A DNA stretch of 27,071 nt from a virus: the IMG/VR virus record IMGVR_UViG_3300028027_000197, positions 1 to 27,071 of that record; one strand, written 5' to 3'. Positions 16,751-25,253 of this stretch are shown in pieces (the stretch's first letter is position 1; each line of letters opens with the position of its first letter). The notes below the pieces were generated by a model. It was not told the DNA's origin. It worked only from the letters and a program-made list of their open reading frames with translations, and did not search any database. Both the position numbers and the translations under genes were made by a program.

Positions 16751-17308
16751 ATGCAAAAAATACAGATTACCGAAAAAGGTTTTGACTTTCTTGTAGATCA
16801 AGACCTTAACATCTACCGCCCAGCGTTTACAACAAAATCTGTTCGCAGTCGGTTTGGCAAACAACAAGAGTTTGCTGTAAATTTTCTTGAAAAAAAACTT
16901 GCACAAACCAAAGATCGAAACGGATACTTGTACGTCAGCATAAAAACTGGAGATAAGCGGCCAAAATTTTCTTGTCACAGGATTATTGCCAAGGCGTTTG
17001 TATCTGGGTATCAAGATGGTCTGCACATAAACCATATAAATGGAGTGAAAACAGACAACAGGCCAGAGAATCTTGAGTGGGTTACAAATCAAGAAAACGT
17101 TTCTCATGCTTGGCAAACTGGGCTTGTTGACCTAAGAGGCGAAAATGCTCCGGGTCATAAGTTGACCCAAAAACAAGTCATTGAGATACGCAAAGCGCTT
17201 CGACTTGGAGTAACAGCCAACTCGCTTGCAATCATTGCGGGACTTAGCCCGTCCACCATCCACCTTATTGAAAAAGGAAAACGATGGGCAAGCCTTACCG
17301 AGGAATAA
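16751..17308 (+). CDS. HNH homing endonuclease with C-terminal HTH
   Basis: The 185-aa protein starting at 16751 (MQKIQITEKGFDFLVDQDLN) has an N-terminal segment typical of phage HNH enzymes, the nuclease core SCHRIIAKAFVSGYQDGLHI NHINGVKTDNRPENLEWVT (about 76-115), and a C-terminal helix-turn-helix GHKLTQKQVIEIRKALRLGV to SPSTIHLIEKGKRW. The frame extends back to 16595 but that part is antisense to the endolysin and lacks a ribosome binding site. It is on the plus strand inside the minus-strand lysis module and is A/T-rich, so it is probably a mobile insertion. It has its own consensus promoter. Confidence 0.9.
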   Translation: MQKIQITEKGFDFLVDQDLNIYRPAFTTKSVRSRFGKQQEFAVNFLEKKLAQTKDRNGYLYVSIKTGDKRPKFSCHRIIAKAFVSGYQDGLHINHINGVKTDNRPENLEWVTNQENVSHAWQTGLVDLRGENAPGHKLTQKQVIEIRKALRLGVTANSLAIIAGLSPSTIHLIEKGKRWASLTEE

Positions 17309-17310
17309 CC

Positions 17311-17814
17311 TCACTTCTTGGCCCAATTGCGTGAACCAAACCAAAACCCAATGATGCCTCCAAGCATTGCCATCTCATCGCTTGAAAACACCAGTTCAGA
17401 ATAACGAATGACATCGTCAATGTTCTGGATCAAACCTGGGTGGTGGTACATATACCAGCACATGAAGGCATTGACCAACACCAACTCAATGACAAAGATA
17501 TAGGTCACTGTAGGACGTACAGTCCCCACATAATTAGCTACCCATTGGCTTGCCTTTTCAAGCACCTTCTCATCGTGTTTAAGAGCCGCCTCAGTCATCT
17601 GGGCTTCAGACTGCATGGCAACTTGTTCGGTGCGTATCTCTTCAACCCTTGCTTGAGCAGCAAAACCAGCAGCAGCCAATGCCAACTCACGCTCTGTCTG
17701 AACACGGGCCAAGGCAAGCTCATGACGCTGATCAGCCTTGTTCTGAAAGTGTTCAAGAAGCTTTGGTAAGCCAGAAATTAAAAGGCCCCCTAGGGTAGAA
17801 ATGAGAGATAGCAT
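17311..17814 (-). CDS. 3TM holin-like protein
   Basis: A 167-aa protein: N-terminal amphipathic helix (MLSLISTLGGLLISGLPKLL), a long coiled coil (about 20-90), two transmembrane helices (TVTYIFVIELVLVNAFMCWY near 103-122 and MLGGIIGFWFGSRNW near 150-164) and a basic C-terminus. The layout, with the terminal GFWFGSR, fits the 3-TM holin family known from gene-transfer-agent and phage lysis regions. It would make membrane lesions that let the endolysin reach the wall. It lies directly upstream of the endolysin in the operon, apart from the HNH insertion. Confidence 0.7.
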   Translation of the reverse strand: MLSLISTLGGLLISGLPKLLEHFQNKADQRHELALARVQTERELALAAAGFAAQARVEEIRTEQVAMQSEAQMTEAALKHDEKVLEKASQWVANYVGTVRPTVTYIFVIELVLVNAFMCWYMYHHPGLIQNIDDVIRYSELVFSSDEMAMLGGIIGFWFGSRNWAKK

Positions 17815-18297
17815 TTATGCGCTCCTTGCGTCTAGGACAATGTAGACCCCAAAGCCTACCAAAAGAAAAATCAGTATTACGCCACCGACCACGATAAGAA
17901 TTTCAACAAGTTCTTCACGCTCTTGTTTTGCCCTTAATGCACGGTCACGAGCAAGTTGTGCGTCAATCTTGTCTTGCTTATTCATTTCAGCAACACGGAC
18001 CATGATGGCATTCCATACATCCATGTTGTTGGGGAAAAATAGTCCTTTGACCTGTTCCTCAAAGTCCTTTTGTGCCTTGAGATCAAGTTCAATTTGAATG
18101 GCTTTTCCCATGTTGGAACCGCCACTGCTTTTGGCTTGGTCTAGTGCCTTGGTGACCTCATGCTTTTGCTCAAAGTACTTGCCAAGCAATGGGCCAAGAC
18201 TTCGCACATCATCCATTGTTCCTGAGACTTCTTTGATCAGGGAGACTGTCTTTTGAACAGCCGCCATGCCAGCAAGCGCCAATGTGATCGGGTCCAT
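17815..18297 (-). CDS. membrane-anchored helical phage protein (160 aa)
   Basis: An N-terminal hydrophobic segment (PITLALAGMAAVQKTVSLIK), a central charged coiled coil (about 45-130, with KAIQIELDLKAQKDFEEQVK), and one C-terminal transmembrane helix (LVEILIVVGGVILIFLLVGF). Such N-in, single-pass proteins occur in the lysis or late regions of short-tailed phages. Whether it is a spanin-like, holin-accessory or virion protein is not clear. It ends immediately before the holin start. Confidence 0.7.
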   Translation of the reverse strand: MDPITLALAGMAAVQKTVSLIKEVSGTMDDVRSLGPLLGKYFEQKHEVTKALDQAKSSGGSNMGKAIQIELDLKAQKDFEEQVKGLFFPNNMDVWNAIMVRVAEMNKQDKIDAQLARDRALRAKQEREELVEILIVVGGVILIFLLVGFGVYIVLDARSA

Positions 18298-18389
18298 TAC
18301 TTCAACACCTCAATAAAGACTTTGGCGCACCAAATGACAAAGCCAACAACAAGGGCCGCAGCAATGAAGCTAACGGCCCATTCTTTCAC
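18297..18389 (-). CDS. tiny membrane protein, GTG start (30 aa)
   Basis: Opens with GTG in a GTGA overlap with the upstream stop and closes with TAATG over the next start. The product MKEWAVSFIAAALVVGFVIW and CAKVFIEVLK is one transmembrane helix with charged ends. It fits the small membrane protein set of the lysis cassette; missed by length filters. Function unknown. Confidence 0.6.
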   Translation of the reverse strand: MKEWAVSFIAAALVVGFVIWCAKVFIEVLK

Positions 18390-18619
18390 TTGAAATGATC
18401 CTTGACTGTTTGCCAGTAAATAGCAGCAGCAGCACACACCGCACCAATGTAGAGGATTGGTTTGGCAAGCTTACCTAGTGTTTCGAGGACCAGAAAAGCA
18501 CCAGACGCTGCTTGAAATGCAGCAACAACACCTTGAGTATTCTGATCAATACGATCCACCTTCTCTTCAACAAGAATAAGACGGGCATAAATTTCAGCAT
18601 GGGAGACTTCTTGTTGCAT
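18386..18619 (-). CDS. small membrane protein with coiled coil (77 aa)
   Basis: An N-terminal heptad-like helix (EIYARLILVEEKVDRIDQNT) leads to a hydrophobic segment (LAKPILYIGAVCAAAAIYW, about 51-69). The layout is like small phage holin-associated or spanin-like proteins, e.g. a coiled-coil domain of the XhlA type. The start is three bases after the upstream stop. Part of the lysis cassette by position; precise role not determinable. Confidence 0.7.
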   Translation of the reverse strand: MQQEVSHAEIYARLILVEEKVDRIDQNTQGVVAAFQAASGAFLVLETLGKLAKPILYIGAVCAAAAIYWQTVKDHFK

Positions 18620-18622
18620 GAT

Positions 18623-19918
18623 TTATCTCTGATAAGCAGATGGGGGAGCAATACCACGACCAGCCCCAACTTTACGGACGTATTCCTGTTCTTGCCTTTG
18701 TTTGACAGCAAGAGGGGATTGAGCGTAAGGGCTTCCCAACAACATGGCCTGAGACATGCTAGGAACAGTGCCAGAACCTTCACCAGCACCACCCATCATC
18801 ATGCCCGGAGGTAGTACGGCCTCTAGCAAGTTAGCCCCTGCCATGCCACGTTGACCGGGAGTCTCTGCTTTAGCAAGGTCACTGATAGCCATCAAAGCAC
18901 CCACAGTACCCGCTACCCGTACAGGCTTAGTGCCAGCAGAGGTTTTCTTGGTAATGCCGGGAGTCAGTTCAGCAGGTGGCAACCCAGCAGCAATGTTTTC
19001 AGCACGAGTAGCCCTACCCAACATTTTGTTGATGTCCTTGGACTGTTGGATAGCCAACTCGTTTGTCAGTGGGAAAGGCTGATTAGTAAACGCCTTGGTG
19101 TACTCAGCTTGACCAATGTTTTGACGGGGTGTGTCAATGTATTGAGCGCCTGGAACAAAAGCGTAACCACGAGGAACAGCATTGATGTCTGCATACTCAG
19201 GCTTAAACTTAGGCTCCCCCTTTTTGTTTAAAGCAGCTTCTGGACCCATGCCAGCAAAGGCAGGCTTACCAGTACCAGTAACCAAGTCTTGAGGTGGTGC
19301 AACAGGCTGCGGTGCAGCAACAGGAGCGGCGACAGGCTTTGTGATGTCTGTTGGTTGAGCAGGTGTCTCCTGAATCATCTCCTTGACAGTGTCAGTAACG
19401 ATACTGGTCACAGGAGAGTTGGGTTGAGCAGAAGGTGTTGGTGCTGGAGCATCCACGGGAGCGGCTGTAATTGGGGTGTTTACAGGCATCTCAGGAGCTA
19501 CAGGAGCTACAGGCTTCAATGCAGCAGCACGGGCTTGAATGTCTTGAGGTGTAAGGTTGGTCTGTTGAGGCAAAGACGGCTGAACAGGTTGAAGTGGCTG
19601 CACAGGCTCAGGCGACATTGTTGGGTCGATCCTTGGGCTTTGTGGAGCTTCTGATTTACCAAACCCACCCATTAGCTTTTCTGCGCCATATGCAGCAGCA
19701 CCAAGCACAGCCAAGCCAGCAGGAAGATGCCACCAATCGTTACCAAGACGCTCTTTGACTTGGTCTAATGAACCAAGCTGAAAACCGTCTTCAGTCTTTT
19801 CAAAAGTCTTATCTTGCTTCTGATCACTGGTTTGAAAACGGATTTCGCTTTCAATCTCAGCCTTAGAAATGCCAGCAGCAGTAGCCGCTTTGCGATATCC
19901 CTCAACATCAAAAGCCAT
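18623..19918 (-). CDS. Pro/Ala-rich virion-associated protein (431 aa)
   Basis: The N-terminal 60 residues are helical (VEGYRKAATAAGISKAEIES), followed by a hydrophobic Ala/Gly-rich segment (LPAGLAVLGAAAYGAEKLMG, about 65-84), then a long low-complexity region (about 90-215) dominated by Pro, Ala, Val and Gln (PVQPLQPVQPSLPQQ, PVAAPVAAPQPVAPP). The C-terminal part is more globular and ends in a Gly/Met-rich stretch (PPGMMMGGAGEGSG). In this position, between other late genes, it is probably an internal or ejected virion protein. No enzyme motif is seen. Confidence 0.7.
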   Translation of the reverse strand: MAFDVEGYRKAATAAGISKAEIESEIRFQTSDQKQDKTFEKTEDGFQLGSLDQVKERLGNDWWHLPAGLAVLGAAAYGAEKLMGGFGKSEAPQSPRIDPTMSPEPVQPLQPVQPSLPQQTNLTPQDIQARAAALKPVAPVAPEMPVNTPITAAPVDAPAPTPSAQPNSPVTSIVTDTVKEMIQETPAQPTDITKPVAAPVAAPQPVAPPQDLVTGTGKPAFAGMGPEAALNKKGEPKFKPEYADINAVPRGYAFVPGAQYIDTPRQNIGQAEYTKAFTNQPFPLTNELAIQQSKDINKMLGRATRAENIAAGLPPAELTPGITKKTSAGTKPVRVAGTVGALMAISDLAKAETPGQRGMAGANLLEAVLPPGMMMGGAGEGSGTVPSMSQAMLLGSPYAQSPLAVKQRQEQEYVRKVGAGRGIAPPSAYQR

Positions 19919-19920
19919 GA

Positions 19921-21543
19921 TTATTTCCTTCCACCAAATTGACTTGCCAAATCACGGGCTGATGGGGCCTTTGATTTAATCTCGGGATTCTTGATAGACC
20001 GACCACGAATAGACTTAGGCTCTTCTTTAGGTGCGCCACCAATGCCAAGAGAGATGCCAAAGTCAGCAGGAGTTTCACCTGTTGCCGGACGGCTTTGACC
20101 CGATTTACGCATGATTTCACGGTTCCTGTCTGCAAACTGCTGACGCAAATCACGGAATCCCTGTGTACGAGCAAAAGCACTTTCAAGTTCACCAGCACTT
20201 GGTACTTGTGATTTGTCCTTAAACTTTGCTAATTGTCCTTTGCGCCATTCAGCAAATGCTTGAGTAGCGTCCTGATTGAATTCACCAATCAAAGACAAAG
20301 CCTCACCACGGACAAACTCATCACCAAGTTGATACGTCTTGGGGTTAATCAGGAAAGGCAAAGTGCCATGCTTGGCAGACAACTCAAGTTGAGTTCTTTC
20401 AACCATTTGCTGGATGTCCAGAATGCGGCCAAGATTTCGCATCTCGCCTTCTTTCAATCCTTTAAATACTTCAGAACGAATGAAGTCCTCTTTGGATTGA
20501 GCAAAGTTCCTGTCAAACTGAGTGCCGCTTGTCAGGCTGTTTTGAGCTTGGTCAAGGTCAGTCTTGGTAACTGCCTCACCAGTTTTGTTGGTTACAGTGC
20601 CATCGGCCCCTACACGGAAACCAAGCCTATCAAGAACAGCACTCAAAGACTTTTGCTGTGCTTCAGACAAAGACGCATTCTTGTTGTCAACCTTTTGACG
20701 CAGAGCATTAAGGCCTTCAGACACTGTTTGCGAGTAACCAAGAGATCTGTTGGTAAACGCACCAATAGCCTTACGCTGCTCTTCACTCAAATCAGCACCA
20801 CCAAGGTTTTGCAGACGTTGACGTAGTTCGCCATACATTTCTTTTAACTCAGGAGCTTTTGCCGAATAAGCCTCAGTGGCTGCATTGGCTGAATTCAAAG
20901 CCTGAGTGTTGAATGTAGATGTGGCCTTCTTCTCTTGATAGCCAATGGCTTCTTGCAAAGAAGGAACAAAGTTACCACGAGCAGCAATTTCCTCACGGGT
21001 CAACAGTTGACCAGTGTTGGCATCAACAGCCTTTACGGTCTTGCCCAATTCATTGGTTGTTTTTTCAATTGGGTTGCCTTGCATGTCATATTTGATTTCC
21101 GTCTTCTCGGTTCCACCAGTGACAAACAAGCGCCAATTAGGATTGCCAACAAGCATTTCAACAAATGCCCTCATCTTCTGAGGTTTGTCAGCCATGTAAT
21201 CAATGGTTTTGCCAACAGCAAGACGGCCTTCTGGGGTGTTAACACCGCCTTTGTCCATTACAGGCTTAACGTCCTTCTCAAAGTCCGCCAAATTTCTTTG
21301 CATGATCTCGGCAGAACGCTTAACAATAGGCTCAATCTCAGTACCCTTGACTCGGCTTGTCAATGAATACATAGATGCAGGGTTGCCTGAAGACAAGGCA
21401 TCCTCATACATCATGGATACATCAGCATCCCTAGCCCGAACAGGCGCAATTGCACCGCCAACAGGGTCAGGATTGTTAATGTCGGGAGGAGCCACCGGAG
21501 CAGCCATTTCTGGAGCTTGCATTAATGCAGGTACTGGAGTCAT
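19921..21543 (-). CDS. large helical internal virion-like protein (540 aa)
   Basis: After a Pro/Ala-rich N-terminus (MTPVPALMQAPEMAAPVAPP) the protein is long and helical with many Gln, Asn and Lys, plus an embedded beta segment near 130-180 (GTEKTEIKYDMQGNPIEKTT). Its size, composition and location between tail-fibre-type and lysis genes are typical of internal core or ejection proteins of short-tailed phages. The C-terminus is basic (SIRGRSIKNPEIKSK). No transglycosylase or other catalytic motif was seen. The start overlaps the upstream stop (ATGA). Confidence 0.7.
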   Translation of the reverse strand: MTPVPALMQAPEMAAPVAPPDINNPDPVGGAIAPVRARDADVSMMYEDALSSGNPASMYSLTSRVKGTEIEPIVKRSAEIMQRNLADFEKDVKPVMDKGGVNTPEGRLAVGKTIDYMADKPQKMRAFVEMLVGNPNWRLFVTGGTEKTEIKYDMQGNPIEKTTNELGKTVKAVDANTGQLLTREEIAARGNFVPSLQEAIGYQEKKATSTFNTQALNSANAATEAYSAKAPELKEMYGELRQRLQNLGGADLSEEQRKAIGAFTNRSLGYSQTVSEGLNALRQKVDNKNASLSEAQQKSLSAVLDRLGFRVGADGTVTNKTGEAVTKTDLDQAQNSLTSGTQFDRNFAQSKEDFIRSEVFKGLKEGEMRNLGRILDIQQMVERTQLELSAKHGTLPFLINPKTYQLGDEFVRGEALSLIGEFNQDATQAFAEWRKGQLAKFKDKSQVPSAGELESAFARTQGFRDLRQQFADRNREIMRKSGQSRPATGETPADFGISLGIGGAPKEEPKSIRGRSIKNPEIKSKAPSARDLASQFGGRK

Positions 21544-21941
21544 TTTTTAAGTCCCCAAAAATCATCAATTAATCCATCGCCGTCTAAATCAGCACCTTGG
21601 GCTGGCATATTAGGCAAACCAATTTGAGGCAATGTCAGGTTTGGAATTTCAAAAGAGCCTGGAGCTATTCCAGTACCACTTGGCGCATTCGGATTGATTC
21701 CAATAGGTGGTGCAACAGGAGCAGAAATTCCTTGGCCCAAAGCAGGTGCAGAAGTTGGACTAGGTACTGGCTCACCACCCATACCCGCCAAACCAATACC
21801 CAAAAGATTGGCTACTGGGCTTTTTTGAATCTTTGCAATTTTTTGTTGGATTTTCTTAGCAGGTGACTCACCTTGCCCCATGTATTTACGAGGGTCCCCA
21901 TAGTTTCCAAAACTAAGCCCAAATGGTGTTTCTGCTGCCAT
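21540..21941 (-). CDS. virion protein with EF-hand-like tail (133 aa)
   Basis: A short basic helical part (PAKKIQQKIAKIQK, about 27-40) precedes a Pro/Gly-rich region (about 55-110). The C-terminus reads DLDGDGLIDDFWGLKK, whose D-x-D-G-D-G-x-x-D is an EF-hand or thrombospondin-type-3 calcium loop. Encoded between two internal-virion-type genes, so probably structural. Calcium binding is inferred from the loop alone. Confidence 0.7.
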   Translation of the reverse strand: MAAETPFGLSFGNYGDPRKYMGQGESPAKKIQQKIAKIQKSPVANLLGIGLAGMGGEPVPSPTSAPALGQGISAPVAPPIGINPNAPSGTGIAPGSFEIPNLTLPQIGLPNMPAQGADLDGDGLIDDFWGLKK

Positions 21942-21950
21942 GATTGCCCC

Positions 21951-22655
21951 TTAAAAGCCAAAGCCCTTGCTGCCCGTCTTCTGACCCTGAGTGCCTTGGA
22001 AGCTTGGGGTAGTAGATGCCTGTGGCGTACCGTACACAATTGATGCGTACTTGGAATACAGGTCCAAAGGCGCACCAGCACTTGAGATTTGCTGTTGACC
22101 AGCATTCATACCCAAAGTGCCCAAGCTCTGACCGCTTTCCAATGCTGTTCTAGCAGCACCCATACGGTTAGCTTGAACCTGAGCCTGAGCGCCAGCAGCA
22201 GCAGTGGCCTGACGTTGAGCATTCAAGGAATTCAAGTTGCGATCAGCCAAGGCCATACGGGAAGAACCCAGACCACCAGCAGCACCGTACATGGCGTTTT
22301 GACCCAACTGTGACTCACGAGCAGCTTCACGGCCTGTTTGCAATGCTGCTTGGATCTGGTTTTGCTCGTACTGAGGGTCAAACAAAGCACCGAGAGTAGT
22401 AGCGCCACTTGTTACCAGTTCGCCAGCTTGTTTAGTAGCGCCAGAAGCAATTTCACCAGAACGGTCAAATACGTTTTTAGAAGCCTGTTCAATAAAAGGC
22501 TGCAATCCCGTCATGCGCTCTTCAGCACCACCAATGGTTTTTTGGTACTGAGGGAGAGCCGTGCCTGTCAGAAAGCCAGTTTGTGCCCGTAAAAGCTCTT
22601 TTTGCTCTTCCGTTACAACTGGTGCGGATGAGGAACTACCTTTACCGAAACCCAT
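21951..22655 (-). CDS. Ala/Gly/Gln-rich internal virion-like protein (234 aa)
   Basis: The N-terminal MGFGKGSSSSAPVVTEEQKE is followed by a helical body rich in Ala, Gly, Gln and Ser (NAMYGAAGGLGSSRMALADR, ATAAAGAQAQVQANRMGAAR) and a Ser/Thr/Gly tail. Similar Ala/Gly/Gln-rich proteins of this size are a regular component of short-tailed aquatic phages just after the tail genes and are thought to be internal or ejected proteins. No catalytic motif. Confidence 0.7.
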   Translation of the reverse strand: MGFGKGSSSSAPVVTEEQKELLRAQTGFLTGTALPQYQKTIGGAEERMTGLQPFIEQASKNVFDRSGEIASGATKQAGELVTSGATTLGALFDPQYEQNQIQAALQTGREAARESQLGQNAMYGAAGGLGSSRMALADRNLNSLNAQRQATAAAGAQAQVQANRMGAARTALESGQSLGTLGMNAGQQQISSAGAPLDLYSKYASIVYGTPQASTTPSFQGTQGQKTGSKGFGF

Positions 22656-22657
22656 GA

Positions 22658-22957
22658 TTACACTCCTTTACCAGTTGCGATTTGAGCAAGTTGGCTGTTT
22701 GCCGGACTTCCCTTGCCTGTGCTGGGCTTGGGTTGCTGCTGATTATACGGCTGCACCGTATTTTCGTAAGGATTTGGCATACCCAGTTGAGGTTGACCAC
22801 CTTGGCTAGGCGTAGTGATCTTACCCCCTGCCAAGCCAGTTAAAAATTTGATAACGTCATCTTCTTTGCCATCTTGTTGTGCAATTGGATTGATGCCATA
22901 ACCTTGACCATATTGTGCAGATTGAGGCTGCTGTATTTGAGGTGCAAAACCGCCCAT
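22658..22957 (-). CDS. Gln/Pro/Gly-rich small virion-associated protein (99 aa)
   Basis: Low-complexity protein: MGGFAPQIQQPQSAQYGQGY at the N-terminus, a short folded-looking helix DDVIKFLTGLAGGK (about 33-46), then Gln/Pro/Gly-rich sequence ending ATGKGV. Starts and ends within three bases of its neighbours. Likely a minor structural component by context; no family is recognised. Confidence 0.65.
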   Translation of the reverse strand: MGGFAPQIQQPQSAQYGQGYGINPIAQQDGKEDDVIKFLTGLAGGKITTPSQGGQPQLGMPNPYENTVQPYNQQQPKPSTGKGSPANSQLAQIATGKGV

Positions 22958-22959
22958 AA

Positions 22960-23229
22960 TTAACTCCTAGCCAAATCAACGTAGTGCCAAAGATCTTCGT
23001 TTCTGTATGTCCCAACAGGTTTGTCAGGACACCAATCCAACGCAGGACCATTCAATTCTGTGTACTCATCACCCGCAACAACAAAAATTTGGAATTGTTG
23101 AGGAACAATCCATTCCCCATCCGCGTCTTTTTTGCCAACAGTAAACCGCACTTGTAGTCCCGGTGTCTCGTCAATTTGACTGATGTCTTCAATGACAGAT
23201 TGTTGGGGGATTATGACTTCTCTTGGCAT
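22960..23229 (-). CDS. hypothetical protein next to tail fibre (89 aa)
   Basis: A compact beta-rich protein: REVIIPQQSVIEDISQIDET, LQVRFTVGKKDADGEWIVPQ, FQIFVVAGDEYTELNG and a Trp-rich end (LDWCPDKPVGTYRNEDLWHY). It immediately follows the tail-fibre gene, so a small fibre-attachment or fibre-chaperone role is possible but unproven. Confidence 0.7.
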   Translation of the reverse strand: MPREVIIPQQSVIEDISQIDETPGLQVRFTVGKKDADGEWIVPQQFQIFVVAGDEYTELNGPALDWCPDKPVGTYRNEDLWHYVDLARS

Positions 23230-23231
23230 AA

Positions 23232-25253
23232 TTAACCTTTTGCTTTTAACGCTGCAACTTCAGCAGACAACTCTTGGATGGCTTTTGTTAAAACCGCAAT
23301 GTATGACGGGTAGTGGATTACTTTAAATCCTTTTTGATCGCCTACTTGCCAATCTGGTTCATGGTAAATTAATGATGAATCTAGGCCAATCAAATCTTCT
23401 ACTTCATCAGCAATAAACCCATAGCCCTTTTGCTGTTTAGGATCGGCTTTTAACTTGTACGAAACTGGACGCAACTTGTTTACAAACTCTAGTCCCAAAT
23501 CTGTGTCGTGAATTTCTTTTTTTAGCCTAACATCAGAAGGACTGGTTGTTTGAACGGTAAAGATAACCGTATCACCACTACCTGATGTGCCTACATAAGC
23601 GCCGGGAATTCCTGTTGCGGTGTTGCCGTTAAGAACAATTCTAGAATTTGATGGGGTTGCATCGCCAGAGTTTGTGGCAAATGTTCTTGCGTATGCTGAA
23701 CCTTGAAAATTGTCTAACAAATCAGCATTAAGGTTTGTAACCAACGTGCTGTTGTTGATCCGCATAGGACCAAGAACGTCAAGTGCAGCAACCCCGCTGC
23801 CATCGTCAAATGCAATTACACCTAAACCACCAGGACCACCACCGTTTCCTCTTACGCCTGTCGTGCCAGTTCCAATTACGCCTGTAGTGCCTGTACCTTC
23901 AACACCTGTGCCAGATACAGATTGCGCTAATAACGCTCTACCTGATCCAGAATGAAAGGCATAAATTGCATTGCCACCACCGCTGGATTGGTTAAATGCT
24001 CTGACAGCACCTGCCGTTACAAACGTATTATTTGTAAGTGCTTCAACGCCAGCGTTTTGTGCAAGACTAGCATTGGCAATAATTGCAGCAGTAATGCCGC
24101 CTGTTCCTGAATTTGCTCCATCAAACCTTGCAACGCCACGGCCATACACGCTGTTCAAATACATGTCGCCAGTACTGCGCTGTATGTAATAACCCGCTGT
24201 GCCGTGAGTGGAGATTGTTCCCGCTATTGGCGGGTTTGAGCCGTTCCAGTTGTCAGACCTGATGTCCTGAAAAACGCTTGCAGCAGTAGGTACACCCCAT
24301 ACTGTTTGACCGGCAGGAACACCATCAAGAGTTGCAGCACTTGAGTTGTAACGACCAAAGCTGTACCAAAGGACCTCACCAACAGCCACACTAGGAGCCG
24401 TTAAAGACCACCCAGCAGGCGCTGTAGGACCAAACGTATTGCTAGGAGTACTAGGAGCAGCAGCAGACTGGTTTTGCACCAAGAATGCAGTTATTGCACT
24501 TATGCCGTTAGCACCAGTAGCTCCAGGAGTGCCGTCATCACCGTTGTAAGAAAATGCATACAAGGGGTAAGCAACATTAGTCCAATCCAGCGTGGATGTG
24601 ACAGTGTTTGAATTGACCACCAAAACAATGGTGATTGCCCAAAGATAACTACCGGGGGTGGTGTTGGTTATTGGTGCTGTTGTCCAGCCAGAAGGCGCTG
24701 TATAAGCTCCAGTAGCCCATGTATACGTTGATGTCGTTGATGGTCTTGCAGGAGGAGTGGATGTTGATGTCCAAATGTAAATCGATGGAGCAGCGGTGTT
24801 GTAAGCAGTTGTTGTGGTGACAATATCTAAATCAATTGCCGGACCAGACTCTTGCAGGTAAGTTGAATCAGGAGCAGTAGTAGCAGCAACAAAGTTAATC
24901 TGACGACCACCATTGGTTTGGTAAAACAAAAACTTGGTTGTGCCAAAGCCACCAACAACTTTGTTCCAAATGTAGTCTGCTGGGTTAGTAGACTCAATGG
25001 TGTCGTTGGTGTTCCTCAGACCGTAGTATTCACGGTTTGTAGGGCTGTTACTGAAGTTAACCGAACCATCAGCACTGTCAGCATACTTAACTGCCAAGTA
25101 CCTGTACAAGTAAGCAACAATGATCCCTGAAGGACCACTGATCTCACCACTGTTTGGGTCAGCAGTAAGGTTTGCTCCAAAATTAGCAAGCAGGTAATTG
25201 ATTGACTCTGCCATCTCAGATGGAAGAGCATCGCTGTCTAGTAAGAATGGCAT
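23232..25253 (-). CDS. tail fibre with S74 intramolecular chaperone
   Basis: A 673-aa fibre. The N-terminal part (1-130, MPFLLDSDALPSEMAESINY) probably attaches to the tail; a Ser/Thr-rich beta region follows (about 130-240), then a short collagen-like GDDGTPGATGANG and a Gly/Val repeat section (GTGTTGVIGTGTTGVRGNGG) typical of beta-helical shafts. The C-terminal 103 residues (from about 571) are a peptidase S74 chaperone: SPSDVRLKKEIHDTDLG with the Ser-Lys dyad, then LRPVSYKLK, GFIADEV and a final coiled coil AIQELSAEVAALKAKG. S74 domains trimerise the fibre and cut themselves off. The host receptor cannot be inferred. Confidence 0.9.
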   Translation of the reverse strand: MPFLLDSDALPSEMAESINYLLANFGANLTADPNSGEISGPSGIIVAYLYRYLAVKYADSADGSVNFSNSPTNREYYGLRNTNDTIESTNPADYIWNKVVGGFGTTKFLFYQTNGGRQINFVAATTAPDSTYLQESGPAIDLDIVTTTTAYNTAAPSIYIWTSTSTPPARPSTTSTYTWATGAYTAPSGWTTAPITNTTPGSYLWAITIVLVVNSNTVTSTLDWTNVAYPLYAFSYNGDDGTPGATGANGISAITAFLVQNQSAAAPSTPSNTFGPTAPAGWSLTAPSVAVGEVLWYSFGRYNSSAATLDGVPAGQTVWGVPTAASVFQDIRSDNWNGSNPPIAGTISTHGTAGYYIQRSTGDMYLNSVYGRGVARFDGANSGTGGITAAIIANASLAQNAGVEALTNNTFVTAGAVRAFNQSSGGGNAIYAFHSGSGRALLAQSVSGTGVEGTGTTGVIGTGTTGVRGNGGGPGGLGVIAFDDGSGVAALDVLGPMRINNSTLVTNLNADLLDNFQGSAYARTFATNSGDATPSNSRIVLNGNTATGIPGAYVGTSGSGDTVIFTVQTTSPSDVRLKKEIHDTDLGLEFVNKLRPVSYKLKADPKQQKGYGFIADEVEDLIGLDSSLIYHEPDWQVGDQKGFKVIHYPSYIAVLTKAIQELSAEVAALKAKG

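Noticed and set aside
19289-21366. Several long plus-strand frames opposite virion genes (19289-19654, 20233-20826, 20935-21366)
   Set aside because: Shadows of minus-strand coding with low-complexity complements; no ribosome binding sites or recognisable domains.
23850-23920. Short tandem repeats that could suggest a CRISPR or VNTR
   Set aside because: They encode the repeated GTGTTGV blocks of the tail fibre shaft; units are imperfect and in frame. No CRISPR-like array was found in the window.
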